A stretch of DNA of 64,000 bases from Pholiota molesta (GCA_014925825.1 JACGCK010000003.1:1178001-1242000), one strand, 5' to 3'. Shown: positions 1 to 10,689, counted from the first letter of the stretch. Translations and numbers: made by a program. The notes: a model not told the origin generated them from the letters alone.

Positions 1-798
1 CGACTCTGACAGAGTTGCTCCTGAGGCGGGAGTTTGCATAGAATTTGCTGAGGGGCCATTATAGATTGATGCAGCAGTTTGGTCCAAGTTGAGGGTGGAC
101 ACGTTAGACAAAGGCGCATATCTAGACCGGCGTTCGACGAAAAGTTCTGATGATAGCCATTCCAGGGAGGTACATCGCTAGACTCGGAAATGCGTGAAGA
201 AGAAAGATCATTGGAAACAGAATCGCGGATGTGAATTAATATGTTGGGGTCTAGAAGTAAGCTATTAGTTAAAGATAGGTGTTGCCTTTGTATTTATTTG
301 ATAAGTATACTCACATTCCGCATCGTGACTTTTGGTATTCCATACAGCTGGGCGGTCAGAAGTATCGTGTATAGCTTTGGCAAGACGAAGTAGCCCGTTG
401 GCCAGAAAGTTTAGGACGGCCACGCGCAAGCAATGGAATGATTTGGCGATTCTGCGCATATACATGGGGACTTGCCAGACTATGGTATAGCTGATCCGAC
501 GAACGAGATTGTGGACACTAGCGAATACGATGGTGACCAATCGCTGAGTGTGTCCACAGGCTAGAATGACGCAACATCAATTGCGAGCTATAGGCGGACA
601 GCATGAAGAGTGATGCTCACCAACGGCGATATAAGAGATTGGCGGGGTTGGCGAGGTGACAGGGAGCTCGATGAGAGGCGCGGGGTTGATTTTACGTCGA
701 ACACGCGCAACTAAGAGTTTGGCGATCCTAACAACTGATATCGAGACAGAAACCCAAAAGACTAGGATAAAATTGTAGACGACCGAGTACCAGGGCAT
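1..798 (-). CDS. Unknown membrane protein, 3' end outside window
   Basis: I do not recognise this protein. The model has exon 1 at 798-621, exon 2 at 560-315 and exon 3 from 250 running off the left edge, joined by canonical GT-AG introns of 60 and 64 nt, both in phase 1. The N-terminus starts MPWYSVVYNFILVF and carries one long hydrophobic stretch of about 20 residues followed by a basic segment (VARVRRK), so it is probably anchored in a membrane with the basic side in the cytosol. Exon 2 is rich in hydrophobic and Arg residues (VHNLVRRISYTIVW) and may hold a second membrane-associated helix. Exon 3 is Ser-rich and probably disordered. Exon 3 needs one extra base near 165-167 (GGG on the plus strand) to stay open, one of fourteen such sites in the window. 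The first ATG in frame was chosen as start; the frame stays open upstream to 846. Confidence 0.55.
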
Positions 799-1316
799 GG
801 TAAACTCGGCGGTGGGGGATCGCGAAAAAGGGACAACTGAGGACAATGAATAGATGTGACGCCTTTATAGTAGGCAAGGTAAACGATCGAAGGAAGATCG
901 CCAGTTGACCAAATACTACTACAATTCTATCCTAACCGAGAAACATAAATACACCTGAAAAGTGGTCAATGTATGTCTCAAATTGACAAACAAATAGGCA
1001 GGTGTGCACAGTACATCCATATCTGCGTGCATACAGGCAGGAGGCTGTATCGATCGCGTTTTTGCACATTAGGTCCATCGTTCGTTAGGTATTGAGTGAT
1101 CGGGCTTAATTTATATCTTTCTTCGTAGCTAACTGAAGAACGATAGGCGCCGCGGTGTCGAGTAACAAAGTGGGTTGAAAGGTTTGGGATAGGTTGGGGA
1201 GGAGGAATGTCCTGATCGGGAAATGCCGATGCTGACTAATGGATATTTGCGGGACTGTGGAACAGCAGGGATGGCTGGGCTCCTCCGTCTTCTCCTCTCC
1301 CCACTCCACTTCATCC
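799..1316. other. Divergent intergenic region
   Basis: This stretch separates the start codons of the leftmost gene (minus) and the RBM26/27-like gene (plus), so it should contain both promoters. I see no convincing TATA box or RNA gene. Confidence 0.5.
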
Positions 1317-4284
1317 ATGGTATTCGACCCAGAGTCCGCAACACACCTTAAGCCATGGCTAGTTAGGACCCTCGAACCCATGTTCGTTTATCCAGCCCTC
1401 TCAGACTATGTGCTCTATACTGACTTCATTTCCTCAGATGTGATGCAGAGCCTGGCGCGCTTGCAGACTATATCCTCGCACTCCTCAAACACAACGTCCC
1501 AGAAAATGAAATGCGCAAGGAGCTAGCCGTCCAACTCGACGAGTTTCTCGAGAAAGGTCGGTCTTCATGACATTATCCAGCATCGACTCCATGCATTCTA
1601 ACTGTTCTCAAGCAGAATGCAGCTCATTTATCGATACTCTGTTCACCGTTATCCGTACAAAGTCATATCTTCCCTATCAGGCTGTCCAGGAGTCTCCATC
1701 CTTCCCCACAAAACCCTTGGATCAAGGAATCCCAATCCGCTCGATGCGCTTCTAACGCCCACCTCGACGTCGCCTGACCGGACACGTAAAAGAAGTACCA
1801 CCGATGACGAGCGAGATGGCAGACCGCCCGCGAAAGGCCCACGACTAAATACCGATGGTCAGTTCTCGAGATACGGGAATGTAGGAAATGGTGCAGATGG
1901 TCGTATGGGTCCTCATTCATCAGGTGGCTGGACCCGCCCACCGTTTAGAGACGGTACTATGGGCATGGGCATGGGTATGGGCATGGGTCCTTATGCTGGC
2001 CCAATGTCAGGCATGGGCATGGGCGGAATGGGCATGATGAACGGCAGGCGACCCCAGGGATACCAACCGCCAGACCAAAAGCGTGGTATATGTCGGGACT
2101 ATCACAGTAAGTTTTCTTTCTTTTGCGCCACATATGTCTGTTTAATGTCATTCTGCAGACAGCGGCTACTGTGCGCGCGGTGCGATGTGCAAATACAGCC
2201 ATGGGGATGACGCTGTCATTCCAGGTCAACTCTACCCAGGCAATGGCATGCCTTTCATGCCCATGTTCCCGGAAATGTCAACGGAATGCAGTTTATGCAG
2301 GGTGCTGCTTACGATCCTCACGAATCGAGGATGGACATGCGACCGATGGGCGGTCGTCAACATCAGCGGGCGCCTCTTTTGCCCCGCGTACAGCAAGAAG
2401 ACGGAAGTCGAGTTATGCACCCATAAATGCGTCTGGCGAACTCCCGGTGATCCAAGATCTTACTCCTGCCATCCCTCCCGATATACCGCCCGCTGAGTCT
2501 CAATCACAAGGTGATGTAGACATGCAGCAGCCGGGTCCGCGTCCACAAGTGCCACCTCCCAATATGCCACCGCAAACGACCAATGGCTACCCACCAATGC
2601 ACGGAAATATGAATGGGAACGCATATCAACCAGGGCCTGCGATGGAAGTCGACCATATGCACATGCCTGGTATGCGACCACCTACACTAGGACGAGGGCA
2701 ATTCCGAGGCGGTCGGGGTGGTGGTGGGAGAGGAAGGGGTACTTTCGGAGGCGAAGTCCACAACTTCCGCCCAGAAAAGCGGAATGACAAAACGTTGGTG
2801 GTGGAGAAGATCCCAGAAGATAAACTTTCTTTGGAGAGCGTCAACAGTTGGTTCAAGCGCTTTGGCACAGTGACCAATGTTGCGATCGATGCCAACAACG
2901 CAAAAGCCCTGGTCAGCTTCTCGGGCCACGAAGAAGCACACGCGGCGTGGAAATCAGAGGACGCCGTCTTGGGAACCGCTTTGTCAAGGTCTTTTGGCAT
3001 CGGCCAATGGAGGGCCATGGACAGGTGGGTGCGCGTATGTTAGCCGCGTCTGCTACGGCCGTCGCCAATATGGGCGGCAGCTCGGAGTCCACCCCTCCCC
3101 AATCTGCTGCCGTGTCATCGACGTCGACGCCCGCGCCGACGGCCACCGCATCTACACCCGCCTCACGAAAACCGTCTGTAACGCCCGGCCCGTCGTCTTC
3201 GGCAGCCTCTGCACTGGCGGCTAAATCGCAGCTGCTCGAGCAGACGCTTGCCGAGCAGAAAAAGCTGATGGCGGCGCTTGACACGGCGTCTCCGGAAGAG
3301 AAGAAGGAGATTATGGCGCAGTTCAGGAAGCTCGACGAGGAGATGACCAAGTTGAAGGCGTCCTCGCCGACTCCTGCGCCAACGGCCAAGGTGGCGGGCA
3401 AGAAGCCTGCCGATGGGCTCACGGAGCATGAGAGAAAAGAACGCGAAAGGCTGGACAAGGAGTTGGAAATGCATGGTGGCGAAAAGTTGGGGGAGAGCGC
3501 TGAGGATCTACAGGCGAAGTTGCAGAGACTCAAGGAAGAGGTAGGCCCATCCATTCGAATATTGTGAGGTTTTGATGCTAACGAATATGAATGACAAGGC
3601 GGCTAGCTTAGGTCTAGATTCTGCGCTGCCACCCTCATCTACGCCATATCGTGGAGGATATCGCGGACGGGCACGAGGAGGTCCAAGAGGGTACCCACGG
3701 GGCGGATTCATGCGTGGAGGGCCTCCTCGAGCGAGTATGAAGTTGGATAACCGACCAAAGAAGCTTCTCGTAAAGGGCGTACGTGAGGACGGTTCACAGG
3801 CGTTGAAAGATTGGTATGAGGTTCGTATTCAACTTTTCTGCACCTCAATTGCACAAGCCTAAAATATATGAATCTAGACGACTGGCCAACTGGAGTCCGT
3901 AGAACCGACAGGAAGCGGTGATTACGTCGTGTCTTTCAAGTCGAGATCTGCGGCAGAAATGGTATCATTTTTAAATTTATATTCTGTCGACCTTCCTGTA
4001 TTCACTTCCTGAATTTAGGGATTGGCAAAGGGCTCAACATCCCCATTGTAGGGTCCGTACAACTTTCATGGTACACTGGAACTGCCAGCACTACGACTCC
4101 GAGTCAATCCACGAAAGCATCCACGTCCAGCGACGTACCGCAGGAATCCCATTCAACGCAGAATGGCGCCGACTCTTATTCGGCACGGACTCCTGAAGTT
4201 CAGACTTCACATCTACAGGAGGAGGAAATCATCGCCAGTGGATGGGGCGGTGGTGACGACGACGACGGGATGGGCTTGCTATGA
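1317..4284 (+). CDS. RBM26/27: RBM26/RBM27-like CCCH and RRM RNA-binding protein
   Basis: Orthologue of human RBM26/27 and fission yeast Rmn1, nuclear RNA-binding proteins that work with the Mtr4-exosome targeting machinery. Exons: 1317-1381, 1438-1556, 1616-2106, 2159-3540, 3599-3820, 3878-3961, 4019-4284. The N-terminal PWI-like domain is clear (LKPWLVRTLEP, then CDAEPGALADYILALLKH). A CCCH finger with spacing C-x8-C-x5-C-x3-H lies near residue 225, split by intron 3. A Met-Gly repeat precedes it. RRM1 is near residues 434-510 and a Gly/Arg-rich segment (GGRGGGGRGRG) precedes it; a charged coiled coil follows, then a second RRM (KKLLVKGV). The tail ends in an acidic GWGGGDDDD stretch. Five single-base gaps break the frame, at 1731-1733, 2268-2272, 2420-2422, 2971-2973 and 4030-4032. 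The fourth and fifth fall inside conserved RRM strands (NRFVKVFWH; IPIVGSVQLSW). With five added bases the exons sum exactly to 878 codons. The start is the ATG beside the conserved domain; an upstream in-frame ATG at 1239 is possible. Confidence 0.9.
1959..2036 (+). repeat. ATGGGC-type hexanucleotide repeat
   Basis: An imperfect run of ATGGGC/ATGGGT units inside the RBM26/27-like gene encodes alternating Met-Gly residues (MGMGMGMGMGP, then MGMGGMGM). It is a likely site of length variation between strains. Confidence 0.8.
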
Positions 4285-4752
4285 GGACTAAAAAAGACAT
4301 CGGATGGCTAGATCTCACTTTCTCTTTTCCATGCAATGTTTGTAATACCTTATTCTACAACGAGCGCAAATCTTAAGTCGTGGTCGCAGATGGACCATAC
4401 ATGCCTATCTTATGGCTCATAATTCTTCTTTGAACGCGTGAACTCTGAATGGACCATAATGGATGTTCTATAAGTGGATTAAGGATTCAGACAGAGTGTC
4501 ATCGTGGCATAGTATAAAAGGTGATGAGATAGAGTGTAAGCACCAAATCAAGCACTCCGGTTGACTATGTACCACAAAAATATACCTAAAATGATAGATG
4601 AAAGCAACATATATACAGTGTAGATGTAGATTAACAAAAGCCAGATTTTTCCTGTAGTAGATCCAATGCGAGGGCCCCAGTCAATCATCCATCCAGCCAA
4701 TCAATCTATCGGTGGGTCAGTGAATGAGTCAGTTGGTTAGTTAATTGGTCAG
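4285..4752. other. Convergent 3' intergenic region
   Basis: Tail-to-tail spacer between the RBM26/27-like gene and the aminotransferase. Near 4690-4755 it contains a loose run of GTCAGT/GGTTAGT-like repeats. No gene seen. Confidence 0.5.
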
Positions 4753-6422
4753 TTAGACGACGACGCTCCAGTCGCTGGGGATAACTCCTGTCTGGCGTCC
4801 AACCAATTCGGCCCACACGGCGCGAGAGATAGGGCCCATGCCGCCCTCTCCGGTGGGAATAATGATGTCTTCTCCAAGGTAGCCAATCCTGTCTACGGGG
4901 CTGATGATAGCAGCGGTACCTATTTCAGTACACACAATATAAGTGTTAGAGATAGAATGAAACGAGGGATTGATTCGACGTACCAGCGCCGAAGAGTTCG
5001 ACAATTTTACCAGCCTGAGAGGCTTCCTTGACCTCCTTCATTGTCACAGACCGCTCGGAGACAGTTAAATTTGCGGGTAGATTGGGGACAGTATATTTGC
5101 CAGAGGCATGTTCGCGTGCAAGGGTGAGTACGGAGTCGCGTGTGACCCCCGGAAGGATCATGCCATCGAGAGGAGGGGTGACGAGCTCATAGCCTGATTA
5201 AAATCAAAGTCGTCAGCATATCGAGTAAATGGATGTATGATATTAAGAGAATGGACTTACCCCCATCGTCCTTGCGGAACACAACAAACACGTTCATAGT
5301 GCCAACCTCGGTGATGTAGTGCTCTGGACCATGAAGCCAGAGGTTCTGCGCGTATCCTTTCTTGGCAGCGTGTTGTTGGGGAAGGATGCCGGGCGCGTAG
5401 TTGACTCCAAGCTTGTATGCACCAGTGCCTGCATAATAATAACGCGATCATCAGGAAGGAAGAAAACAGGAATGCAGGGAGTGCATGCATACCGCCAGGA
5501 GCGGCGCGAACATATTCTGTGGTACCGTAAAGAGCAATAGGTTTGAAGCCGTCGGGGTAGTATGGTCCGACAGGGCTCATGATGACAAAGAGGAGGGCCT
5601 CATTAGGAGGGCCAACGCCGATAGCCTTCTGTGTACCAACTTGAGTGTTGTTAGATTTATATAAGAGGCATTAAGACGAAATATATATTTACTCAGTGTG
5701 GGACGAATATAAAGACTGTGGCCGGGTTCCGTTGGTATCCAACGTTGATCGAGCCGAATGAGGTCCTTGATAAGGTCAAGGAGAGCTGAGCCATTGAAAG
5801 TCTAAAAAACGCTGATAAACGATAGCAAGGATAAAGCCATAGAGACAACAACTTACAGGTAATGCGATGCGGTTCGCGCTAGTGTTCATCCTCTTCATAT
5901 TCATGTCAGGTCTGAATATTCTAATTTGGCCGCTGGCATCCTTGTAAGCTTTCATGCCCTCAAAGATAGTTTGAGCATAGTGCAACACGGTAGAGCTAGG
6001 CTCTAGAGCGAGGGGACCGTCTTGACATTGAAGTATTGTTAGGGCGATAGTGACTATTCGCAAGGATAGAGAGCGACTGACAAGGTTTAATTTCAGGAGC
6101 ACCCCATCCTGATTCGACATTCCAAGGGATAGCGAGCATATGATCCGTCTAGCCAAAAAGAAATCGTTCGTGAACAAAGATTAGATATGCCTGAAATATA
6201 ACTCACGAAAGTATGTCCGAACTTGAGAGTCGATGAGGCAGGTAATGATTTCGGGGCGGGAGTGGGAGAACTTGTAGACGCGAAGGCTGGGTAACACGTC
6301 AATAACTAAATAGCAAGAGAAACGGGGCCGGACAAGTTCATGGCCACGAACTAACGCACGTCGATATCTGCGAGCACCGGTGCTTGAGAGGAGAGGCTGC
6401 TCTGGAAACGGCGAATGCGCAT
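4753..6422 (-). CDS. BAT1: Branched-chain amino acid aminotransferase, mitochondrial type
   Basis: PLP-dependent transaminase that interconverts Leu, Ile and Val with their 2-keto acids using glutamate/2-oxoglutarate. Nine exons: 6422-6356, 6286-6207, 6148-6082, 6020-5857, 5801-5693, 5639-5493, 5428-5261, 5193-4984, 4919-4753, giving 392 residues, the usual length. Family landmarks in order: FGHTFTDHML, the fold-type IV core [28 protein letters not shown], the PLP lysine (about residue 217) in [22 protein letters not shown], and the C-terminal [13 protein letters not shown]. The first residues ([15 protein letters not shown]) look like a mitochondrial presequence. An out-of-frame ATG lies upstream at 6438 and the frame is open to 6635, so the start is not certain. 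Exon 1 uses donor GTTAGT after GTGC; the alternative GTGCGT four bases earlier would break frame. The decayed fourth copy of the small-protein family ends about 180 bp upstream, so its debris lies in or near this promoter. Confidence 0.93.
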
Positions 6423-6604
6423 CCCATGCGTGCGACATGGTGGCCAGAGGCGTTTAGTGTGCGCAATGCGCGCGTGAAGGAAAGCGACATGGGGGAGGGA
6501 GAAAGGTGTAACACGCGCCAACTCGCCCTTAAAGCCGGTTCGGCGTGATCGGCCGATCCACCATTGTATTAAGCGCTCACCTCCTATGTAGGCGTGAATG
6601 GATC

Positions 6605-7042
6605 CACAATATAAGTTCCTTGCGAACGATCTCAAGTTCCCCGTATTCTGACTTGATGCATATCAGTTTGACCACAATCATGGGGCTGTAACTTCTGGGG
6701 CGGCCGAATATGCGAGCGAGAGTTGCCATTACTTATCATCCATGTAGCGAATGTTGTCCAGCCGGTAAGCCAACTGCATTTCCGTTGAGCTGCATTCAGA
6801 AATGAGTACATAGGTCAAATTGCTACTAAATGTAGATATAGATAATCCTCAGCAAACCATACCAATGCAGATTCATCGTCGGACAAGGCCGTCTCCACGG
6901 CATGGAGTTCGCATACCAACAGCCTGCAGACGATATCATCAAATCCCTCCGTGGTCAGAAAGACTAGATTTCTTTCCTCGGTAAGTTGGTTTGGAGACGA
7001 ATCATCTGGAATATAGAGGCATGGTAGAGTTTGTGTAGTCAT
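6605..7042 (-). pseudogene. Decayed copy A of the LYIPDD small-protein family
   Basis: Fourth member of the tandem family. Exon 1 (7042-6863) is intact: MTTQTLPCLYIPDDSSPNQ, then GFDDIVCRLLVC and AVETALSDDE. The phase-0 intron (6862-6790) is where the paralogues have it. Exon 2 starts normally (LNGNAVGLPAGQHS) but stops within about 18 codons; compared with copy B it has lost bases between the YMDD motif and the LLAR segment. Past the stop, in another frame, the family sequence continues recognisably (SPMIVVKLICIKSEYGELEI) to about 6605, then merges with the aminotransferase upstream region. It is therefore a truncated pseudogene, or at best a gene for a short protein of about 77 residues. 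Given the deletion artefacts elsewhere in the window, a single assembly error could contribute, but more than one change is needed to restore the frame. Confidence 0.75.
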
Positions 7043-7453
7043 CGGTGTTGGGAGCAAAGACAGACAGACAGTTGAAAGTTGATTTATATCTACTCAATTA
7101 TTAGGACCCAACTAACGATATTTCAAGTCATCAACTAGACTTAAATCCAACAAATGAAAGCTTGTGGGTCAAAAATATTATTAAGATGCCAATATTAGAT
7201 AGAAGATTCAAGGGCTGAGTATATGTAGTTGTTAAGATGCCCTGCATACTTGAACGAAACTTTGATTTTGATTAATTGATCCTATACAGTCGTGGGTTCT
7301 GTTGGAATATCCGGGTCCTGGCTAAACACTTGCGACTACATGTATGAGATTTTAAAAATTGCGTGATACAAGTACAGATTGACCTAAACACTATCCGGCT
7401 TTGCCGCTTCAATTGTAACCATCTTTCCAAAGGGTTGGAGACATAAACCAAAT
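7043..7453. other. Spacer between family copies A and B
   Basis: AT-rich spacer holding the copy A promoter and copy B 3' end. Near 7060 there is a short GACA repeat. No further copy of the family seen. Confidence 0.5.
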
Positions 7454-8037
7454 TCAACCTAGGTTTAAGACAATACCTCCTTGCTGCGTGAAGAGCCGCA
7501 TCATCGCTTCGTTATGCACTGCTTTTTTCCTAGCGTATTCTCGCCGTTTGTTTTGGAATGCTGGACTTTCTAGTTCACTTTGTGTGAGGGTGTGGTAGCG
7601 AAGGATGTTGATTTCGCCATCTCTTGATTTGGTGCACAACATCTTCATCACGATCATGGGGCCGTGACTTCGTTGCCGAGCGAGTAGTCGAGCTGCGCGA
7701 GAATTATATGGGCGGGTTGCATTGCCATTGTCGTCCATATATGCTACATAGAGGGTAGAATGCCGACCAGGTGGTAAACCAGATGCACGCCCATTAAACT
7801 ACAAGAAATAATTGAGAACACAGGTTGGAATACGCCAAAATAATTATTCATACTACACACCACGGCAAGCTCCTCTTCGGAATAGATCGTCTCAACGGCA
7901 CGATATTGGCATTTCAATAAATTGCAGACAACTTCATCAAAATTTGGTGTTGGAAAGTCGAGTTCTTTTTCCTCGACAAGTTGATTCGGAGACGAATCGT
8001 CCGGAATATAGAGGTACTGGAGCCTTTTTGCGGCCAT
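7454..8037 (-). CDS. Small two-exon protein, LYIPDD tandem family, copy B
   Basis: I do not recognise the family; it is defined here by its four tandem members. Exons 8037-7861 and 7798-7454 give 173 residues. The N-terminal exon reads LQYLYIPDDSSPNQLVEE, then FDEVVCNLLKC and AVETIYSEEEL. A phase-0 intron sits after the ELAV stretch, at the same place as in the other copies. The second exon carries FNGRASGLPPGRHS, AYMDDNGNATRPYN, SRAARLLARQRSHGPMIV, and a C-terminal charged helix (QSELESPAFQNKRREYARKK). There is no signal peptide, no membrane segment and no zinc or nucleotide-binding signature, so it is probably a soluble intracellular protein. Copy B is the most regular member and serves well as the family reference. 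Its start is fixed by alignment of the first exon with the other copies. Confidence 0.72.
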
Positions 8038-8674
8038 CTCAGATACAACTCGTTTCGATAATGAAGAAGTGGGTGCAAATTTTGGGGGCAAGAATAAATT
8101 CAGGATGCACAGGTACTTATAGGCTCTGTCTATTACCAATGTTAGACGCATTGGCACACATCCACATCATTCCAAGGTCATGACTTCCAATTTTTGTCCA
8201 GAAAATCTGCATTTTTTGCACCAATCAAGATCGCTTGAGCAAGAAATTTGCGCACAATCTCTAGTGAAACATATGTTTGACGCCTTTGAGGGCTGGAAGT
8301 TTCAGATTGTAATAAGGTCAGATGCATGTAGTTTGGGTCGTATGTACACATTGGGTAATATTTTCCCGATTAGGAAAGGCAACACTTTCAAGTTGCCAAC
8401 TAAGCTCAGTCGAACGCGTACAATTCATAAGACTATATTATTTAGCAGTTCCAAGCAACAATTTTACAGTAAGGAAGTCACCGATCAAGATGTTATCTAT
8501 CGTATTATTAGTGTGACTTGAAACAAGAGACCTTTATATTCACCTGAATTTCTGTTTGAACAGACTAAGTTGAGACGCTTTATGAATGATGGAAATTTCT
8601 CTGAGATAGGCCTGCATGTGTATAGGCAAAATTTAAATACAACTATGAGTACCACTGTACATTGAAAATTCTTG
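8038..8674. other. Spacer between family copies B and C
   Basis: Contains the copy B upstream region: a GTGGGTGCAA-like motif about 30 bp from the ATG, a TATAAG-like motif (plus-strand CTTATA near 8117) and a near-palindromic TTCC/GGAA element at 8363-8376. An open frame on the plus strand (8180-8521) has no recognisable content. Confidence 0.45.
8363..8376. promoter_or_regulatory. Near-palindromic TTCC/GGAA element upstream of copy B
   Basis: TTCCCGATTAGGAA, preceded by GTAATATTT, matches the perfect palindrome upstream of copy C with few changes. It lies about 330 bp upstream of the copy B start. It may be a retained transcription-factor site or simply duplicated sequence. Confidence 0.3.
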
Positions 8675-9348
8675 TCATCGCGTCGATTTTTTATACTCTG
8701 GGTCGAAGTATACATGTGCCAGAATGCTAGCTCGATGAAGCCCAAAAATTCCCGAACCTCCCCCCATCCTACAAGGAAACAAGTCCATCATAAATTCATC
8801 ATCAACCTCTTTTTTCACCGAATATTCTTGGCGTCTGCGTTGGAACGCCAAACTTTGAAGTTCAGCTTGTGTCAAGGGAACTTTGACAACGTCCTGAACC
8901 CCGCCCATGAACGACTTGGTGCACGTCATCTTGACCACAATAATAGGGCCGTAACTTTGGGGGAGAGCGAGCAGGCGAGCAGCGCGGGTGTTATACGCGC
9001 GGGTGCCATGACGAGCATTACCGTCCATGTAGGCTTCATACATGGCGAAACGCCGACCGGGCCGCACACCGTCTTCGCCCCCGTTTATCTGCATTGTGCA
9101 ATGAATCTCTCAGAACACCACTGGCCCCTGGGTGCGTCATAATTTGAGTATATATAACACACCTTTGCAAGCTCGTCTTCTGAATATATCATCTCTGCTC
9201 CACGACGCCGACATTCCAAAAGCTTGCAGACGACGTCATCAAATCCCAATGAACCAGGGAAAAGCAGAGTCTTCTCCTCTACAGCTTGGTTCGGAGAAGA
9301 ATCATCTGGAATGTAAAGGCATGGGAGCGTTGGTGTTTCGGTTGCCAT
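8675..9348 (-). CDS. Small two-exon protein, LYIPDD tandem family, copy C
   Basis: Paralogue of copy B. Exons 9348-9163 and 9088-8675 give 199 residues, the longest member. The first exon reads LPCLYIPDDSSPNQAVEE, then GFDDVVCKLLEC and AEMIYSEDEL, ending at the shared phase-0 intron (74 nt). The second exon has GEDGVRPGRRFAMYEAYMD, the TRAYNTRAARLLAL block, SYGPIIVVKMTCTKS, and QAELQSLAFQRRRQEYSVKK. The C-terminus is extended by about 30 residues relative to copy B (GGGSGIFGLHRAS onward). That extension has no counterpart in copies B or D, so it may reflect loss of the ancestral stop codon. No targeting signal or catalytic motif is visible. Function unknown; soluble cytosolic or nuclear location is inferred only from the lack of signals. 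Confidence 0.72.
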
Positions 9349-10143
9349 TCTCAGATGTTATTTATAATGGAGTGGGTGCAAGGTAGGAGCTCGGTAGGAG
9401 CGGGGAGAAACCAGGGATAGACAGAAGTACTTGTACGTTCCACTGGGATGTCGTCATTTGAGACCCGTGTTAGATAACACATGTCATGCCGGGGCCATGT
9501 GCATTCTATTGTAAATTTTTTTTTGGCGCTGCGTGCCACCTTTGTTATACAAACTCGTTAAAAGTCAGTGGAATCCTAGTTAACACACCTGGTTTTAACA
9601 AATCTGTTTTTGAGCATTTGAACATCATATACATCTGTCTCTTGAGGCACAGATAGATTTAATGCCTGCTGCGGGTAGGTCTAGGTTTGTTCCAGGTTTC
9701 GCATTTGCACAGGTGACGGCAAGATCATCAGATGACGGAGAGAATCTCAAAGAAACTGACGTAATTTGAACTGCATATAGTAATATCTTCCCAATTGGGA
9801 ATAAGGAAATGACTTGTCCGACATAACTTTCATTAGCTAGGTTACCTAAAACGAAGATAGTTTGTCTACAAGTTTTGGGCCAAAAATATTTTACAAAGAA
9901 AAAATCAGAAGATATATGCACTTGTATGCTTTACGCGCTGTACAACATTGGCGCAATGACATATCAAGAAACCGACAACGCGTTACGCTCCTCCCAGCTC
10001 TCCTTTCTCCTTTCGTCCTTTTTCCTGGCTTCGAGCGTTGATTTTATCCTGGGCCCAGCTTGTAGGGATTCTAATTAGTGTTTGAAAACCTAGTAATCAG
10101 ACGAGATATGGTCCATCCTACACCTTACATGCCAAAATCGTAG
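9349..10143. other. Spacer between family copies C and D
   Basis: Holds the copy C promoter, with an AATGGAGTGGGTGCAA motif 15-35 bp from the ATG that resembles the one before copy B, and the palindrome at 9788-9801. No extra family copy or other gene seen. Confidence 0.45.
9788..9801. promoter_or_regulatory. Perfect palindrome TTCCCAATTGGGAA upstream of copy C
   Basis: A 14-bp perfect inverted repeat about 440 bp upstream of copy C, preceded by GTAATATC. A diverged version lies upstream of copy B. It is a candidate binding site for a dimeric transcription factor. Confidence 0.35.
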
Positions 10144-10689
10144 CTATTTACGCTCCTGTTTCTCCCTATTGAACGTCTCTATGCTGTTCCGAAAATCCGA
10201 TGTGCGCAGCTCTTCTTCTGTAACTCGGTGGAACTCAATCGGCGTGGTTTTGCCCGCAGTAGTGTTAATGCATGTTGTCTTTGACACCAGGACGGGCCCG
10301 TGCGTGCCCCTTCGATAAAGCAGCTCGTCAGCGCGTGTGTTCTGCGGGCGTGTGGTTTCGGCATTCTCGTCCATATACGCATGGTAGACATCGAAGGGTT
10401 GGTCGACTGGGATGCCATTCTCCTTGCCGCGGAACTAGTTTGGAGAGAAATACAATACATAGGGCGTTAACCAGTGTAGCCAGCCAGATTAGAAAAATAA
10501 GCGACTGACCCGGCTGAGCAGGTCCTCAGAGTAGAGCGTCTCTACTTCTTCGATGGGACAACCGAGATAACGGCGCATGTCTATCCCAGCATTTGGGCCG
10601 CTGTTTATTTCAACCTCCCGAATAGGTTCTGCCGCGGCTGTATCGTCGGGGATGTAGAGAAGAGAAAGCTTGTCAACTATGGGGGGCAT
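10144..10689 (-). CDS. Small two-exon protein, LYIPDD tandem family, copy D
   Basis: Most diverged intact member of the tandem family. Exons 10689-10510 and 10434-10144 give 156 residues. Shared features are LSLLYIPDD, a cysteine where the others have one (YLGCPIEEVETLYSEDLL), the phase-0 intron (donor GTCAGT), FDVYHAYMDENAETTRPQN, TRADELL and GTHGPVLVSKTTC. It ends soon after the charged helix (FNREKQERK). It lacks the SSPNQ and AARLLA strings of copies B and C, having TAAAEP and ADELLY instead, so it is either the oldest copy or the fastest evolving. A TATAAG-like motif lies about 30 bp upstream (plus-strand CTTATA, 10719-10724). Function unknown. Confidence 0.68.

Noticed and set aside
1693..1727. 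35-nt intron in the RBM26/27-like gene
   Set aside because: It would restore frame but is too short and its sites are weak; a missing C at 1731-1733 explains the frame better and matches the pattern elsewhere.
2913..3554. 213-codon open frame on the minus strand
   Set aside because: Antisense to the charged coiled-coil part of the RBM26/27-like protein, with no protein-like motifs.
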